Positions 41,396 to 51,466 of a stretch of 64,000 nt of DNA are shown here, piece by piece. This DNA comes from Mycobacterium sp. GA-1841. Its GTDB lineage: Bacteria > Actinomycetota > Actinomycetes > Mycobacteriales > Mycobacteriaceae. The translations under genes were made by a program, and so were the position numbers. How positions within the stretch are numbered: position 1 is the first letter of the stretch; each line of letters opens with the position of its first letter. Under the pieces are notes generated by a model. That model was given only the letters and a program-made list of their open reading frames with translations. It had not been told where the DNA came from and did not search any database. The stretch is taken from contig NZ_MBEQ01000068.1 in NCBI RefSeq assembly GCF_001954135.1, forward strand, positions 1 through 64,000, in the 5' to 3' direction.

Positions 41396-42751
41396 CTATC
41401 GTGCCACGCGGGCGTTCACCAGTTCCGCGGCCGCCCGGGTGGCGGTGCCCACACACGCGGGCACCCCGATTCCGTCGAGATATGCGCCGGCCACCGCCAA
41501 GGTCGGCGGCAGCCCGGCCCGCAGTTCGGCGACCAGATCGCCATGGCCGGGACCGTACTGTGGCATCGCGTCGATCCAGCGGTGCACATGGCTGTCCACC
41601 GGGTCCACGGTGACACCGAACAGGGTGTTCAGATCGCGGGCCGACCAGGTCAACAGGTCCTCGTCGCCGGTACTGCGCGCGATATCGTCGCCGTAGCGGC
41701 CGAAAGACAACCGCACCAACTCGACGTTGCCGCGTCGGCCCCACTTGCGCGACGACATGGTGACGGCCTTGGCGTTCAAGCGTTCCCCCGCAGCCACCAG
41801 CACCCCCGATTGCTGCGGCAACGGCGTCCCGCCGGGCAGGGCCAGGGCCACCACCGCGGCCGAGGCCACCCGGATACGTCGGGCCGCGACGGCGGTACGC
41901 GGCGCGATGTGCTCGATCAGCCCAGGCAGGTGTGGCGCCGGAACCGCCAGCAGCACCGCGTCGGCGTGCCACTGCGCGCCTTCGTCGTCGAGCACCGCCC
42001 AGCCACGGTCACGACGATCCACCCGCACCGCGGCAACCTGGGCCCAGCGCACGTCGGCCCGACGCGCCAACTCCTCCAGCAGCACCGTGTAGCCGCCGTC
42101 GACCGCACCGAAGATCGGGCCGTCCGACGACGGCGGCAGGGCGGCTCGGACCGCCTCGGTCAGGCTGCGAGCACCGCGATCCAGCGCGGCGGCCAACGAT
42201 GGAACGGCCGAACGCAGGCCGATCGTGGCCGACGACCCGGCGTACACCCCGCTGAGCAGCGGGTCGACCGACCGGGTGACCACCTGCGGGCCGAAGCGGT
42301 CTCCGACCAGGTCAGCGACCGACGGATCCGCGCCCCGGCTCCAGCGCAGCGGCCGGTTACGTTCATCGAGGATTCGCGCCACGGTGTCGTCGTCGACGAG
42401 ACCCAGCATCGACGACGCCTGGGCCGGAATGCCCTGCAGTGTGCCCTGCGGCAGCTGATGCAACCGGGCTCCGCTGTAGATCAGCGGGCGGGCACCGGTG
42501 GGGCTGAGCCGCCGGCCCGTCAGGCCCAGCTCCTCGAGGAGATCCAGCATCTCGGGCCGGCGCGCCACGAACGCTTCGGCTCCGACGTCGAACGGTTGCC
42601 CGCCGACCCGTTCGGTGCGCAATACCCCGCCGAGGCGGTCGGCCGGGTCGAGCACCGTGATCTGTGCTCGCGGCCCGGCGGCCAACCGCAACCGGTACGC
42701 CGCGACAAGGCCCGAGACGCCCCCGCCGACAACGCAATAAGCGGCACTCAC
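41396..42751 (-). CDS. hemY: Coproporphyrinogen III / protoporphyrinogen oxidase HemY (CgoX)
   Basis: This is a 451-residue FAD oxidase oxidising coproporphyrinogen III to coproporphyrin III in the actinobacterial pathway. The N-terminal dinucleotide loop is [18 protein letters not shown], with [42 protein letters not shown]; the C-terminal FAD region is [24 protein letters not shown]. The frame is open further upstream, but GTG 42751 overlaps the hemE TGA (GTGA) and gives the correct N-terminus. Gene order hemE-hemY-hemQ. Confidence 0.94.
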   Translation of the reverse strand: MSAAYCVVGGGVSGLVAAYRLRLAAGPRAQITVLDPADRLGGVLRTERVGGQPFDVGAEAFVARRPEMLDLLEELGLTGRRLSPTGARPLIYSGARLHQLPQGTLQGIPAQASSMLGLVDDDTVARILDERNRPLRWSRGADPSVADLVGDRFGPQVVTRSVDPLLSGVYAGSSATIGLRSAVPSLAAALDRGARSLTEAVRAALPPSSDGPIFGAVDGGYTVLLEELARRADVRWAQVAAVRVDRRDRGWAVLDDEGAQWHADAVLLAVPAPHLPGLIEHIAPRTAVAARRIRVASAAVVALALPGGTPLPQQSGVLVAAGERLNAKAVTMSSRKWGRRGNVELVRLSFGRYGDDIARSTGDEDLLTWSARDLNTLFGVTVDPVDSHVHRWIDAMPQYGPGHGDLVAELRAGLPPTLAVAGAYLDGIGVPACVGTATRAAAELVNARVAR

Positions 42752-43809
42752 AGCGAGTGCACCAGCGTCACCGCCTCGGTGATGATGCCGGGGTCGGTCG
42801 CCGGCAGCACACCGTGGCCCAGATTGAAGACGTGACCGGCCGCCCCCGCCGCCACCGCGGCACGACCGTCGTCGACCACGCGGCGCACCGCCTGCTCGGC
42901 CACCGGCCAACCCGCCAGCAGCACCACCGGATCGAGGTTGCCCTGCAGCGCGGTGCCCGGCTTGACCCGGGCCGCGGCGTCGACCAGCGACGTGCGCCAG
43001 TCCACCCCGACCATGGTGGCCGGCGCGGAGCCCAGCGCCTCGGACATCGCGCCCAGCAGCTCGGCGGTGCCGACGCCGAAATGCGTCATCGGCACACCCG
43101 CGGCGGCCATGGTCGCGAACACCCGGGTGGTGTGCGGGAGAACGTACGTGCGGTAGTCGGCCAGCGACAACGTCCCGGCCCACGAGTCGAAGACCTGCAG
43201 GGCATCCACCCCGGCGTCGACCTGAGCCTGCAGGAACGCGATGGTCAGATCGGTCAGCGAGGTCATCAGGGCATGCCAGGTGGCCGACTCGCCGAGCATC
43301 ATCGCCTTGGTGCGCTCGTGGTGACGGCTGGGACCGCCCTCCACCAGGTAGGACGCCAGGGTGAACGGGGCACCGGCAAAGCCGATCAGCGGCACCTCCC
43401 CCAGCTCACGCACCAACATCGAGACAGCCTGCGAGACCGCCGAGACCTGCTCTGGTTCAAGCGGTTTCATGGCGTCGACGTCGGCCGATGTGCGGATCGG
43501 GTGTTCGATCACCGGCCCCACATCCGGGACGATGTCCAAGCCGATTCCCGACGCCTTCAGCGGCACCACGATGTCGGAGAACAGGATCGCGGCGTCGACA
43601 CCATGCCTGCGCACCGGCTGCAGGGTGATCTCGCAGACCAGTTCGGGATCGAAGCAGGCCTCCAGCATGCGGTGCTGGGCGCGCAACTCGCGGTATTCGG
43701 GCAACGAGCGGCCGGCCTGCCGCATGAACCACACCGGCACACGGTGCGGGGTGCGGCCGCTCGCGGCGGCAAGATAGGGGGAATCGGGCAGCTCCCGGCG
43801 GGTGTTCAT
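42748..43809 (-). CDS. hemE: Uroporphyrinogen decarboxylase
   Basis: HemE removes four carboxyl groups from uroporphyrinogen III to give coproporphyrinogen III. The 353-residue protein contains [91 protein letters not shown] and [14 protein letters not shown], all diagnostic. It heads the hemE-hemY-hemQ unit. ATG 43809. It is divergent from the DUF3000 gene across about 110 bases in which I see no clear motif. Confidence 0.97.
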   Translation of the reverse strand: MNTRRELPDSPYLAAASGRTPHRVPVWFMRQAGRSLPEYRELRAQHRMLEACFDPELVCEITLQPVRRHGVDAAILFSDIVVPLKASGIGLDIVPDVGPVIEHPIRTSADVDAMKPLEPEQVSAVSQAVSMLVRELGEVPLIGFAGAPFTLASYLVEGGPSRHHERTKAMMLGESATWHALMTSLTDLTIAFLQAQVDAGVDALQVFDSWAGTLSLADYRTYVLPHTTRVFATMAAAGVPMTHFGVGTAELLGAMSEALGSAPATMVGVDWRTSLVDAAARVKPGTALQGNLDPVVLLAGWPVAEQAVRRVVDDGRAAVAAGAAGHVFNLGHGVLPATDPGIITEAVTLVHSL

Positions 43810-43920
43810 CGGCTCCTATGGTGCCACGAGCCCGCCGGCGCAGACCGTTGCCGGTTCGTGACGCTCCCGCTACGGCGCGCCTGCGAACTGTCCTGGCCGC
43901 ATCCGCTAGCGTCAAACGCC

Positions 43921-44502
43921 GTGACCTCTGCCGAACCGGCCCAGTTCCGGACGGCGGTGGCGGCCATGAGTGCCACCACCGTGCGGCCGGAAATCGAGCT
44001 GGGTCCGATACGCCCGCCACAGCGGTTGGCGCCGTACAGCTACGCACTGGGCGCCGAGGTACGACATCCCGAGACCACGGTGGTCCCCGAGCGCTCCGAG
44101 GGCGACGCCTTCGGACGGTTGATCCTGCTGCACGACCCCGACGGGGCCGAGGCGTGGGACGGCACGATGCGCCTGGTCGCCTACATCCAGGCCGACCTCG
44201 ATTCCAGTGAAGCCGTCGACCCGCTGCTTCCCGAGGTGGCCTGGAGCTGGCTCGTGGATGCCCTGGAATCGCGTGCCGAGCACGTCACGGCGCTGGGCGG
44301 CACCGTCACCGCCACCACGTCGGTGCGCTACGGCGACATCTCCGGCCCGCCGCGCGCCCATCAGCTCGAGTTGCGGGCGTCCTGGACCGCCACCAATCTG
44401 GAATTGGGCCCGCACGTCGAGGCGTTCTGCGAAGTTCTCGAACACGCCGCCGGCTTGCCGCCGGCCGGTGTCACCGACCTGAATTCCCGTACCCGCGCTT
44501 GA
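43921..44502 (+). CDS. DUF3000 family protein (Rv2680-like)
   Basis: This is a 193-residue cytosolic protein of unknown function from GTG 43921: FRTAVAAMSATTVRPEIELGPIRPPQRLAPYSYALGAEV, then LLHDPDGAEAWDGTMRLVAYIQADLDSSEAVDPLLPEVAWSWL and a conserved GTVTATTSVRYGDI. It overlaps no family with known activity. Conserved linkage to the downstream RNase D (one-base gap) suggests a shared RNA-related or regulatory role. The enoyl-CoA hydratase gene found before it in M. tuberculosis is absent. Confidence 0.85.
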   Translation: MTSAEPAQFRTAVAAMSATTVRPEIELGPIRPPQRLAPYSYALGAEVRHPETTVVPERSEGDAFGRLILLHDPDGAEAWDGTMRLVAYIQADLDSSEAVDPLLPEVAWSWLVDALESRAEHVTALGGTVTATTSVRYGDISGPPRAHQLELRASWTATNLELGPHVEAFCEVLEHAAGLPPAGVTDLNSRTRA

Positions 44503-44503
44503 C

Positions 44504-45763
44504 ATGATGGACGAGGACCCTCGACTCTCAGAAGCCACCGAGCCCGCCGAGGCCGAAGCAACCCCATTGCTCACCCCTGCCGATGGCGTTCCCGACGTCT
44601 GTGTCACCGCAGATGAAATTTCTTCTGCGGCAATATCTTTGGCAAAGGGCAGTGGCCCGTTCGCGATCGACGCCGAACGCGCATCGGGCTTCCGTTACTC
44701 CAATCGCGCTTACCTGGTGCAGATCCGCCGCTCCGGCTCGGGGACCGCGCTGATCGATCCGGTCAACCACGGCGGCTCCCCCATCGACGCGATGGCGCCC
44801 GTGGCCGATGCCCTGTCCGACGACGAATGGGTGTTGCACGCCGCCGACCAGGACCTGCCCTGTCTGTCGGAGATCGGCCTGCGCCCGGGCCGGCTCTACG
44901 ACACCGAACTCGCGGGCCGGCTGGCCGGTTTCGAGCGAGTCAACCTGGCCGCGATGGTGCAACGCCTGCTCGGTCTGCAACTGATGAAAGGCCACGGCGC
45001 GGCCGACTGGTCCAAGCGCCCGCTGCCCGCGGAGTGGCTCAACTATGCCGCCCTGGATGTCGAGGTACTGCTGGAACTGCGCAACGCGGTCGCCGCGGTC
45101 CTCGAAGAACAGGGTAAAACCGATTGGGCGGCACAGGAATTCGAGTATCTGCGGGCCTACGTAGCGCAGCCCACCCGGCGTGACCGCTGGCGGCGCACCT
45201 CCGGTATCCACAAGGTGCGCAACCCGCAGGCGCTGGCCGCGGTCCGCGAACTGTGGACGACGCGGGACACCATCGCCCGCGGTCGCGACATCGCCCCGGG
45301 CCGGATCCTGCCCGACTCCGCGATCATCAACGCCGCCACGGCCGATCCCAAGACGGTCGACGAGCTCATCGCACTGCCGATCTTCGGCGGCTCCAAACAG
45401 CGCAAGAGCGCCGAGGTCTGGTTGGACGCGCTGGACCGGGCCCGGGACAACACCGATCCGCCGGAAGCCAACGACGCCCAGAGCGGCCCGCCGCCGGCGG
45501 CCCGCTGGGCCAGACGCAAACCGGAGGCCGCCGCCCGGCTGGAAGCCGCGCGGGCCGGCCTGGCCGAGCTGTCGCAACGGGTCTCGGTGCCCGCCGAGAA
45601 CCTCATCACCCCCGAGGTGGTGCGCCGGCTGTGCTGGGACTGGAACCCCACCGGCGACGTCGCCACCGCGATATCGGAATTCCTCGTTGCGGCCAACGTC
45701 CGGCCCTGGCAGCGGGAGCTGACGATCCCGGTGTTGACCAAGGCGCTCAGCAGCAGCGACTGA
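44504..45763 (+). CDS. rnd: Ribonuclease D-like 3'-5' exonuclease with HRDC domain
   Basis: This is a 419-residue protein. The DEDD exonuclease motifs are Exo I FAIDAERASGFRY (D-x-E), Exo II LHAADQDLPCLSEIGL (with D) and Exo III ALDVEVLLELR region (Y-x3-D: YAALDVEVL). An HRDC domain follows (QALAAVRELWTTRDTIARGRDIAPGRILPDSAI). It trims structured RNA 3' ends. ATG 44504 starts one base after the DUF3000 stop. Corresponds to Rv2681. Confidence 0.9.
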   Translation: MMDEDPRLSEATEPAEAEATPLLTPADGVPDVCVTADEISSAAISLAKGSGPFAIDAERASGFRYSNRAYLVQIRRSGSGTALIDPVNHGGSPIDAMAPVADALSDDEWVLHAADQDLPCLSEIGLRPGRLYDTELAGRLAGFERVNLAAMVQRLLGLQLMKGHGAADWSKRPLPAEWLNYAALDVEVLLELRNAVAAVLEEQGKTDWAAQEFEYLRAYVAQPTRRDRWRRTSGIHKVRNPQALAAVRELWTTRDTIARGRDIAPGRILPDSAIINAATADPKTVDELIALPIFGGSKQRKSAEVWLDALDRARDNTDPPEANDAQSGPPPAARWARRKPEAAARLEAARAGLAELSQRVSVPAENLITPEVVRRLCWDWNPTGDVATAISEFLVAANVRPWQRELTIPVLTKALSSSD

Positions 45764-45769
45764 TCCCCG

Positions 45770-47680
45770 TCAATCGACCTGGTGGCCGACTTCCTCACCC
45801 TCGGGCACCCCGATCGCGGCAATCCAGCCGGTGATCTGGCGCGCGATGTGCTGATCGGTCAACCCGATCTCGGCGAGCACCTCACCGCGTGAGGCATGGT
45901 CCTGGAACACCTGCGGGACACCGAGATCCCGGCACGGCACGTCGATCTCGGCGTGCCGCAGCGCCGCGGACACCGACGAACCGATGCCGCCGTGCACCCC
46001 GTTGTCCTCGACGGTGACCACCAGCTTGTGCTCGCGGGCCAACTCACCGACAACCTCGGGGACCGGGAGCACCCAGCGTGGATCTACCACCGTGACCCCG
46101 ATGCCCTGGTTGCGCAGCCGTTCGGCCACCGCCAAGGCCATCGACGCGAACGATCCCACCGCCACCAGCAGCACGTCGTCGGTGAGACCGGCCGCCGGAA
46201 CCGCGAGCACGTCGACGCCGCCGCGGCGCTCGATCGCCGGAATGTCTTCGCCCACATCGCCTTTGGGGAAGCGGAGGGCGGTCGGACCGTCGTTGATCGC
46301 CAACGCCTCGTTGAGTTCCTCGCGCAGGCGCGCGCCGTCGCGGGGGGCGGCCGCACGCAGACCCGGGATGATGCCCAGGATCGACAGATCCCAGACCCCG
46401 TTGTGGCTGGCGCCGTCAGGCCCGGTGACCCCGGCCCGGTCGAGCACCATGGTGACGGGCAACTTGTGCAAAGCGACGTCCATCATCAGCTGGTCGAACG
46501 CCCGGTTGAGGAACGTCGAATAGAGCGCCACCACCGGGTGCAGGCCGCCCATCGCCAACCCGGCCGCCGAGGTCATGGCGTGCTGCTCGGCGATGCCGAC
46601 GTCGAAGAACCGGTCGGGGAAGCGATCCCGGAATACGCTCAGCCCCGTCGGGCCCGGCATCGCCGCGGTGATCGCCACGACGTCGCGGCGTTTGGCACCG
46701 ATCTTGACGAGCTCGTCGGAGAACACCGAGGTCCACCCCGGGCCCGAAGCCTTCGTCGGCAACCCCGTCTCCGGATCGATGACGCCGCAGGCGTGCATCT
46801 GATCGGCCTCGTCGTTCTCGGCGTGCGCATACCCCATGCCCTTGCGGGTCACCACGTGCACGATCACCGGCGCCTTGAAGCCTCGGGCGTACCGCAGCGC
46901 GTTCTCCACCGCATGCTCGTCATGACCGTCGATCGGGCCGACGTACTTCAGGCCGAGGTCGGTGAACATCACCTGCGGGGCGATCGCATCCTTGATGCCG
47001 GCCTTGATGCTGTGCATGCACTGGTAGCAGAACTCACCCACGACGGGCAGGCCGCGCACCGCCTTGCGGCCCTCCTCAAGGAGCCGCTCGTAGCCCGGCT
47101 GCAACCGCAGGGCGGCCAGGTGTTCGGCGAACCCACCGATGGTCGGTGCGTAGCTGCGGCCGTTGTCGTTGACGACGATGACCACCGGGCGACCCCCGGT
47201 GGCGATGTTGTTCAGCGCCTCCCAGCACATCCCACCGGTCAGCGCGCCGTCACCCACGACGGCCACCACGTGCCGGTTGCGGTGCCCGGTCAGCTCGAAC
47301 GCCTTGGCCAGACCGTCGGCATAGGACAGCGCGGTGCTGGCGTGGCTGGACTCCACCCAGTCGTGCTCGCTCTCGCTGCGCGACGGGTATCCCGACAAAC
47401 CGTTCTTGGAACGCAAGGTGTCGAATTCCTGTGCCCGCCCGGTCAGCATCTTGTGCACGTAGGCCTGATGACCCGTGTCGAAGATGATCGGATCGTGGGG
47501 CGAATCGAACACCCGGTGCAGCGCCAGCGTGAGTTCGACGACACCCAGATTGGGGCCAAGATGTCCGCCGGTCGCAGCCACCTTGTGGATCAGAAATTGC
47601 CGGATCTCGACCGCCAGATCACTCAATTGTGACTGCGACAGGTGCTGCAGATCAGCGGGACCGCGGACCTGTTCAAGCAT
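45770..47680 (-). CDS. dxs: 1-deoxy-D-xylulose-5-phosphate synthase
   Basis: This thiamine-diphosphate enzyme joins pyruvate and glyceraldehyde 3-phosphate in the first step of the methylerythritol phosphate isoprenoid pathway. It is 636 residues from ATG 47680 ([19 protein letters not shown]). Motifs: [21 protein letters not shown], the thiamine motif [30 protein letters not shown], and the transketolase-like [18 protein letters not shown]. An earlier in-frame start seven codons upstream is less good. It converges on RNase D (6-base gap). Confidence 0.97.
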   Translation of the reverse strand: MLEQVRGPADLQHLSQSQLSDLAVEIRQFLIHKVAATGGHLGPNLGVVELTLALHRVFDSPHDPIIFDTGHQAYVHKMLTGRAQEFDTLRSKNGLSGYPSRSESEHDWVESSHASTALSYADGLAKAFELTGHRNRHVVAVVGDGALTGGMCWEALNNIATGGRPVVIVVNDNGRSYAPTIGGFAEHLAALRLQPGYERLLEEGRKAVRGLPVVGEFCYQCMHSIKAGIKDAIAPQVMFTDLGLKYVGPIDGHDEHAVENALRYARGFKAPVIVHVVTRKGMGYAHAENDEADQMHACGVIDPETGLPTKASGPGWTSVFSDELVKIGAKRRDVVAITAAMPGPTGLSVFRDRFPDRFFDVGIAEQHAMTSAAGLAMGGLHPVVALYSTFLNRAFDQLMMDVALHKLPVTMVLDRAGVTGPDGASHNGVWDLSILGIIPGLRAAAPRDGARLREELNEALAINDGPTALRFPKGDVGEDIPAIERRGGVDVLAVPAAGLTDDVLLVAVGSFASMALAVAERLRNQGIGVTVVDPRWVLPVPEVVGELAREHKLVVTVEDNGVHGGIGSSVSAALRHAEIDVPCRDLGVPQVFQDHASRGEVLAEIGLTDQHIARQITGWIAAIGVPEGEEVGHQVD

Positions 47681-47707
47681 TCCGCCAGTGTACGCACGCA
47701 TCAGAAT

Positions 47708-49000
47708 TCAGTCCTGTCGAGGCTGATAGATGTCGGGCACCCCGTCGTCGTCGGCATCGAGGGTTTCCAGCTGGTGAATTCGCCGGTATACGGCATTGCG
47801 CGACACCAGAACCACCGATGCCAGCAGGCCCGCGACCACCGATCCGGTGGCCACCGCGATCTTGACGTCGTCGTCGGCGACAGTGCCGTGCCCGAAGGCG
47901 AGTTCGCCGATCAGCAGCGAGACGGTGAACCCGATGCCGGCCAACAACGCGACACCCAGCACGTCGCGCCAGGCAAGATCCTCGTCCAGGGTCGCGTGGG
48001 TGAAGCGAGCCAGCAGATAGGTGGTGCCCAGCACGCCGATCGGTTTGCCGAGCACCAGGCCCACGATCACGCCGATGGTCACCGGATGCGACAACGCCGC
48101 CGAGAAGCCCGACCACCCGCCGACGGTCACGCCCGCGGCGAAGAATGCGAACACCGGGACGGCGAACCCGGCCGACAGCGGCCGCACCAGGTGTTCGAAG
48201 TGTTTGGCCGACGCATGGCGACCCAGCACCGGCACGGTGAATCCCAGCACCACCCCGGCCACCGTGGCGTGCACGCCACTGGCATGCACCAGCGCCCAGG
48301 CCAACACCGCCGGCGGCAACAGGATCCACCACTGCCGAGCGCCGCGCTGCACGGCGAGCGCATACAGCCCGATCGGCACCAGAGCGCCCAGCAACGGTCC
48401 GGGCGCGACGTGATCGGTGTAGAAGAGGGCGATCACGGTGATCGCCAGCAGATCGTCGACCACGGCCAGCGTCAACAGGAAGATCCGCAGCGCCGCGGGC
48501 AGGTGCGTGGACACCACGGCCAGGACCGCCAAGGCAAAGGCGATGTCGGTGGCGATCGGCACCGCCCACCCGTCGAGCGTCTCCGGATGGTCCGAGAAAA
48601 CGTTGATTCCGACGAAGATCACCGCAGGCACCACCATGCCGCCGACGGCGGCCGCGATCGGCAGCGCCGCACGGGCCGGGTCCCGCAGATCTCCCGCGAC
48701 GAACTCCCGCTTGAGTTCCACGCCGACGACGAAGAAGAAGATGGCCAGCAGACCGTCGGCGGCCCAGGACGACAGCGAAAGATCGAGGTGCAGTGACTGC
48801 GGGCCGACGACGAATTCCGAGAGCCGGTGATAGCCGGACGACCACGGCGAATTGGCCCACACGAGCGCCGCACCCGCCGCCGCCAGCAGCAACGCCCCGC
48901 CGAACGTCTCGGTGCGCAGCAAGTCGGACACCCGCTGCCACTCGGGCCACGATCCACGCGCCAGCAGGCGTCGGCCGCGGTGGTCACGGCGGTCAGTCAT
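47708..49000 (-). CDS. nhaA: Na+/H+ antiporter NhaA
   Basis: This is a 430-residue antiporter with about twelve hydrophobic segments. The ion-binding aspartate pair is in [18 protein letters not shown], and [15 protein letters not shown] and [35 protein letters not shown] are the NhaA hallmarks. It exchanges sodium or lithium for protons across the inner membrane. ATG 49000 follows AGGAG. A structured 5' leader precedes it (49030-49090). It is placed between dxs and a degenerate GGDEF gene, where M. tuberculosis has other genes. Confidence 0.94.
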   Translation of the reverse strand: MTDRRDHRGRRLLARGSWPEWQRVSDLLRTETFGGALLLAAAGAALVWANSPWSSGYHRLSEFVVGPQSLHLDLSLSSWAADGLLAIFFFVVGVELKREFVAGDLRDPARAALPIAAAVGGMVVPAVIFVGINVFSDHPETLDGWAVPIATDIAFALAVLAVVSTHLPAALRIFLLTLAVVDDLLAITVIALFYTDHVAPGPLLGALVPIGLYALAVQRGARQWWILLPPAVLAWALVHASGVHATVAGVVLGFTVPVLGRHASAKHFEHLVRPLSAGFAVPVFAFFAAGVTVGGWSGFSAALSHPVTIGVIVGLVLGKPIGVLGTTYLLARFTHATLDEDLAWRDVLGVALLAGIGFTVSLLIGELAFGHGTVADDDVKIAVATGSVVAGLLASVVLVSRNAVYRRIHQLETLDADDDGVPDIYQPRQD

Positions 49001-49029
49001 CCGGGGGCTCCTGTGCTCAGCATTCAACG

Positions 49030-49090
49030 ACCGCCGACCAGACTTCCCAGCACACCAGGGAATCACGCTAACAGGCCCGCCGGCACCTCG
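49030..49090 (-). promoter_or_regulatory. Candidate structured RNA leader of nhaA
   Basis: On the minus strand GCCGGC (49079-49084) can pair with GTCGGC (49033-49038, one G-U). Within it TTCCC (49058-49062) pairs with GGGAA (49044-49048) around a nine-base loop TGGTGTGCT, followed by GTCTG. The nested fold ends 32 bases before the ATG. Cation-sensing riboswitches are known upstream of nhaA genes in bacteria; I cannot say this belongs to one of those classes. Confidence 0.4.
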
Positions 49091-49161
49091 AATCCACCAC
49101 AAACCGGCCGTCGCCGTGATTACGTAAAGTAGAGGCGAAGTCGACAAGTCCGGGGTGCTGG

Positions 49162-50253
49162 TTGAGTCCTTTCGATCACTATTACGCGCGTACCGCCCTG
49201 CTCGCTGCCCAGGGCAAGCGCACCCTGATGCAACGCACCGTCGGCGCCACGATCATCGGGCTGAGCCTGATCCCGCTGTTGGTACTGATCAGCCCGCAAG
49301 GTCCACACGGGGCCCTGCAGTACGTGGCGGTGGGTGTCGGTGTCGGAGGTCTGACGCTGGCCCAATGGTGGTGGCGGCGCCAGTGGCCCAGCCGCACCCA
49401 GTCCTGGATCGTGGTGTGCATCGGCACGGTGTGTATCGGGGCCACCTGCATCCTGCTGGTGGATCCGACCGTCGGACTGCTCGGGTCGAGCTCGTTGAGC
49501 CTGGTCACCGGCTATACGGCGTTTCTGCACAGTCGGCGGGTGTTGCACCTGACCTGGCTGGCCTCGGCCGCGGTGGTGATCTGTCTCGGCGTGCGGGTGG
49601 CACTGACCGACATCTGGCTCGGGATCGCCGGGGCACTGGTGTCACTGCTGGTGATCCTGAGCACCTCGGCCCTGGTACGGATAGCCGTCGAGTTGATCGA
49701 GCCCGACCGCGTCCAGCATCCCGCCGAGATCGACCCGCTGACCGGTCTGCTCAACCGCGAGGCCTTCGACATGCACACCGCGACGATGCTGGGCTCCCAC
49801 AGTCGCCACGACGACCAGTACCTGGTGGTCGTGGCGGTCGGTATCGACGACATGGCGTTGCTGAGCGACATGGACGGCAGCCACAGCACGTTGCACGCCC
49901 GGGTCGCCGTTGCGCAGGCGATGCGCGAGACGGTGCGACACAAGGTGCCGCTGGCCCACGTGTCCGACAGCGAGTTCCTGATCGCCGACGTGTTCAAGAC
50001 CAACGATCCCTCACCGTTGGTGAACCGGATCCGCATGGCGATCACCACCACGCCCATGCGCCTGACCGCCAGCATCGGCACGGCGTGCAGCCAACTGCGG
50101 CCGCTGACCGAACTACCCACCGAGCAGATCGTCGACGCCCTGGTGGCCCTGGCCGTCACCGCGATGAACCAGTCGAAGGCCGAGGGCGGCAACCGGGCCA
50201 CCTATGCGCACTTCCCCACCCCGACGACCGGGCCCGACGACCGCACCGAGTGA
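49162..50253 (+). CDS. Membrane protein with degenerate GGDEF domain
   Basis: This is a 363-residue protein. Five to six hydrophobic segments (about 25-180) lead into a GGDEF-type domain starting [20 protein letters not shown]. The signature loop is [13 protein letters not shown], so GG(D/E)EF is replaced by SDSEF and no RxxD inhibitory site precedes it. Diguanylate cyclase activity is therefore unlikely; it may bind a nucleotide or a partner. TTG 49162 is the start; the coding frame has no better one. Stop 19 bases from the convergent methyltransferase stop. Confidence 0.78.
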   Translation: MSPFDHYYARTALLAAQGKRTLMQRTVGATIIGLSLIPLLVLISPQGPHGALQYVAVGVGVGGLTLAQWWWRRQWPSRTQSWIVVCIGTVCIGATCILLVDPTVGLLGSSSLSLVTGYTAFLHSRRVLHLTWLASAAVVICLGVRVALTDIWLGIAGALVSLLVILSTSALVRIAVELIEPDRVQHPAEIDPLTGLLNREAFDMHTATMLGSHSRHDDQYLVVVAVGIDDMALLSDMDGSHSTLHARVAVAQAMRETVRHKVPLAHVSDSEFLIADVFKTNDPSPLVNRIRMAITTTPMRLTASIGTACSQLRPLTELPTEQIVDALVALAVTAMNQSKAEGGNRATYAHFPTPTTGPDDRTE

Positions 50254-50272
50254 GCGGCACCGATGAGTTCCC

Positions 50273-51466
50273 TCAGCGGGTCAGCACCGCGATGCACTCC
50301 ACGTGGTGGGTGAGCGGGAAAGAATCGAACACCCGCAAGTCCTCCACGGAGTAACCGTGCCGCACATACATCCCCACATCTCGAGCGAAAGACGCGGCCT
50401 CACAACCGATGTGGATGATTCTGGGCACCTCGGTGGCGGCCAGTGCGTCGATCACCTCGCGGCCGGCGCCGGTGCGGGGCGGATCGAGCACCGCGACGTC
50501 CGGACGCCCCGACTCGGCTGACAGCGCGCGACGCACCGAATCGGTGACCACCGAGACCCACGGCAGATCGGCCAGCGCTCGGCGGGCCGTGCGCGATGCC
50601 GAACGCGAGGTGTCGACAGTCAGGATCCGACCGTCGGGCCCGACCTGCTGCGCCAACGCGGCGGCGAAAACCCCTGCGCCACCGTAGAGGTCCCACGCGG
50701 TCATGCCCGGTTGCAGCTCGGACCAGTCGGCGACCAGCCGGCTGTAGAGTTCGGCCGCATCACGATGGGCCTGCCAGAACGCGGTCACCGGCAGCATCCA
50801 CTCCCGGCCGCCGATCCGCTGCACGGCCTCGTAATCCCCCTCGACGACCCGCGTGGCGCTCTTGCGGCCGGCCTTCGGACCGGACTGCACGACGTGCCGA
50901 CGACCGTCTGCATCCAACACCGCGTGCACGTGCGCGCCCGGAGTCCAACGCACCGTCTCCAGCCCGGCGGTCAGCTCGGGGGGCAGCTGCCCGCAATGGA
51001 GTTCGGTTACCAGGTCGGCGCTGTGGTAGCGGTGGAATCCGGCTCGGCCGTCGGATGTCGTGTCCAGCCGCACGCGGCTCCGCCAGCCCCGTGCCTCGCC
51101 GTCGCCGACCGCCTCGGCGACGGCCGTCTGCTCGTCGCGCCAGGTGAACCCGCCGAGCCGCGAGAGCTGGTTGGCCACGACCGAACCCTTGATGCGGCGC
51201 GCCGCCTGCGGCGCGATGAACGCCAGGTCGCAGCATCCGGCGCCGTGGACCCCGGCGATCGGACACAGCGGGTCGACGCGGTCCGGCGATGGTTCCAACA
51301 CCTCGACCACCTCGGCGTGCCAATACGATCCGCGTTCGTCGAACACGTTGACCCGCACCGTCTCACCGGGCACCGCGTACCGGACGAACACCACCCGGCC
51401 CTCGTGGCGTGCCACGCAACTGCCGCCGTTGGCCGCCGAACCCGCGGTCAGGATGAGCTCGGTCAC
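50273..51466 (-). CDS. TrmA/RumA-family RNA (uracil-C5) methyltransferase (Rv2689c-like)
   Basis: This is a 397-residue protein with an N-terminal TRAM-like OB domain (LILTAGSAANGGSCVARHEGRVVFVRYAVPGETV), four-cysteine features (CPIAGVHGAGCCDL) that may hold a cluster, and a C-terminal methyltransferase: AWDLYGGAGVFAAALAQ, VAVLDPPRTGAGREV and the catalytic cysteine in IIHIGCEAASFARD. It methylates uridine-C5 in rRNA or tRNA; which one is unknown. GTG 51466 overlaps the permease TGA as GTGA. Confidence 0.85.
   Translation of the reverse strand: MTELILTAGSAANGGSCVARHEGRVVFVRYAVPGETVRVNVFDERGSYWHAEVVEVLEPSPDRVDPLCPIAGVHGAGCCDLAFIAPQAARRIKGSVVANQLSRLGGFTWRDEQTAVAEAVGDGEARGWRSRVRLDTTSDGRAGFHRYHSADLVTELHCGQLPPELTAGLETVRWTPGAHVHAVLDADGRRHVVQSGPKAGRKSATRVVEGDYEAVQRIGGREWMLPVTAFWQAHRDAAELYSRLVADWSELQPGMTAWDLYGGAGVFAAALAQQVGPDGRILTVDTSRSASRTARRALADLPWVSVVTDSVRRALSAESGRPDVAVLDPPRTGAGREVIDALAATEVPRIIHIGCEAASFARDVGMYVRHGYSVEDLRVFDSFPLTHHVECIAVLTR

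Noticed and set aside
42752-43183. Extended HemY N-terminus reading into hemE
   Set aside because: The open frame has no similarity to HemY before the GTG at 42751, which overlaps the hemE stop in the usual GTGA manner.
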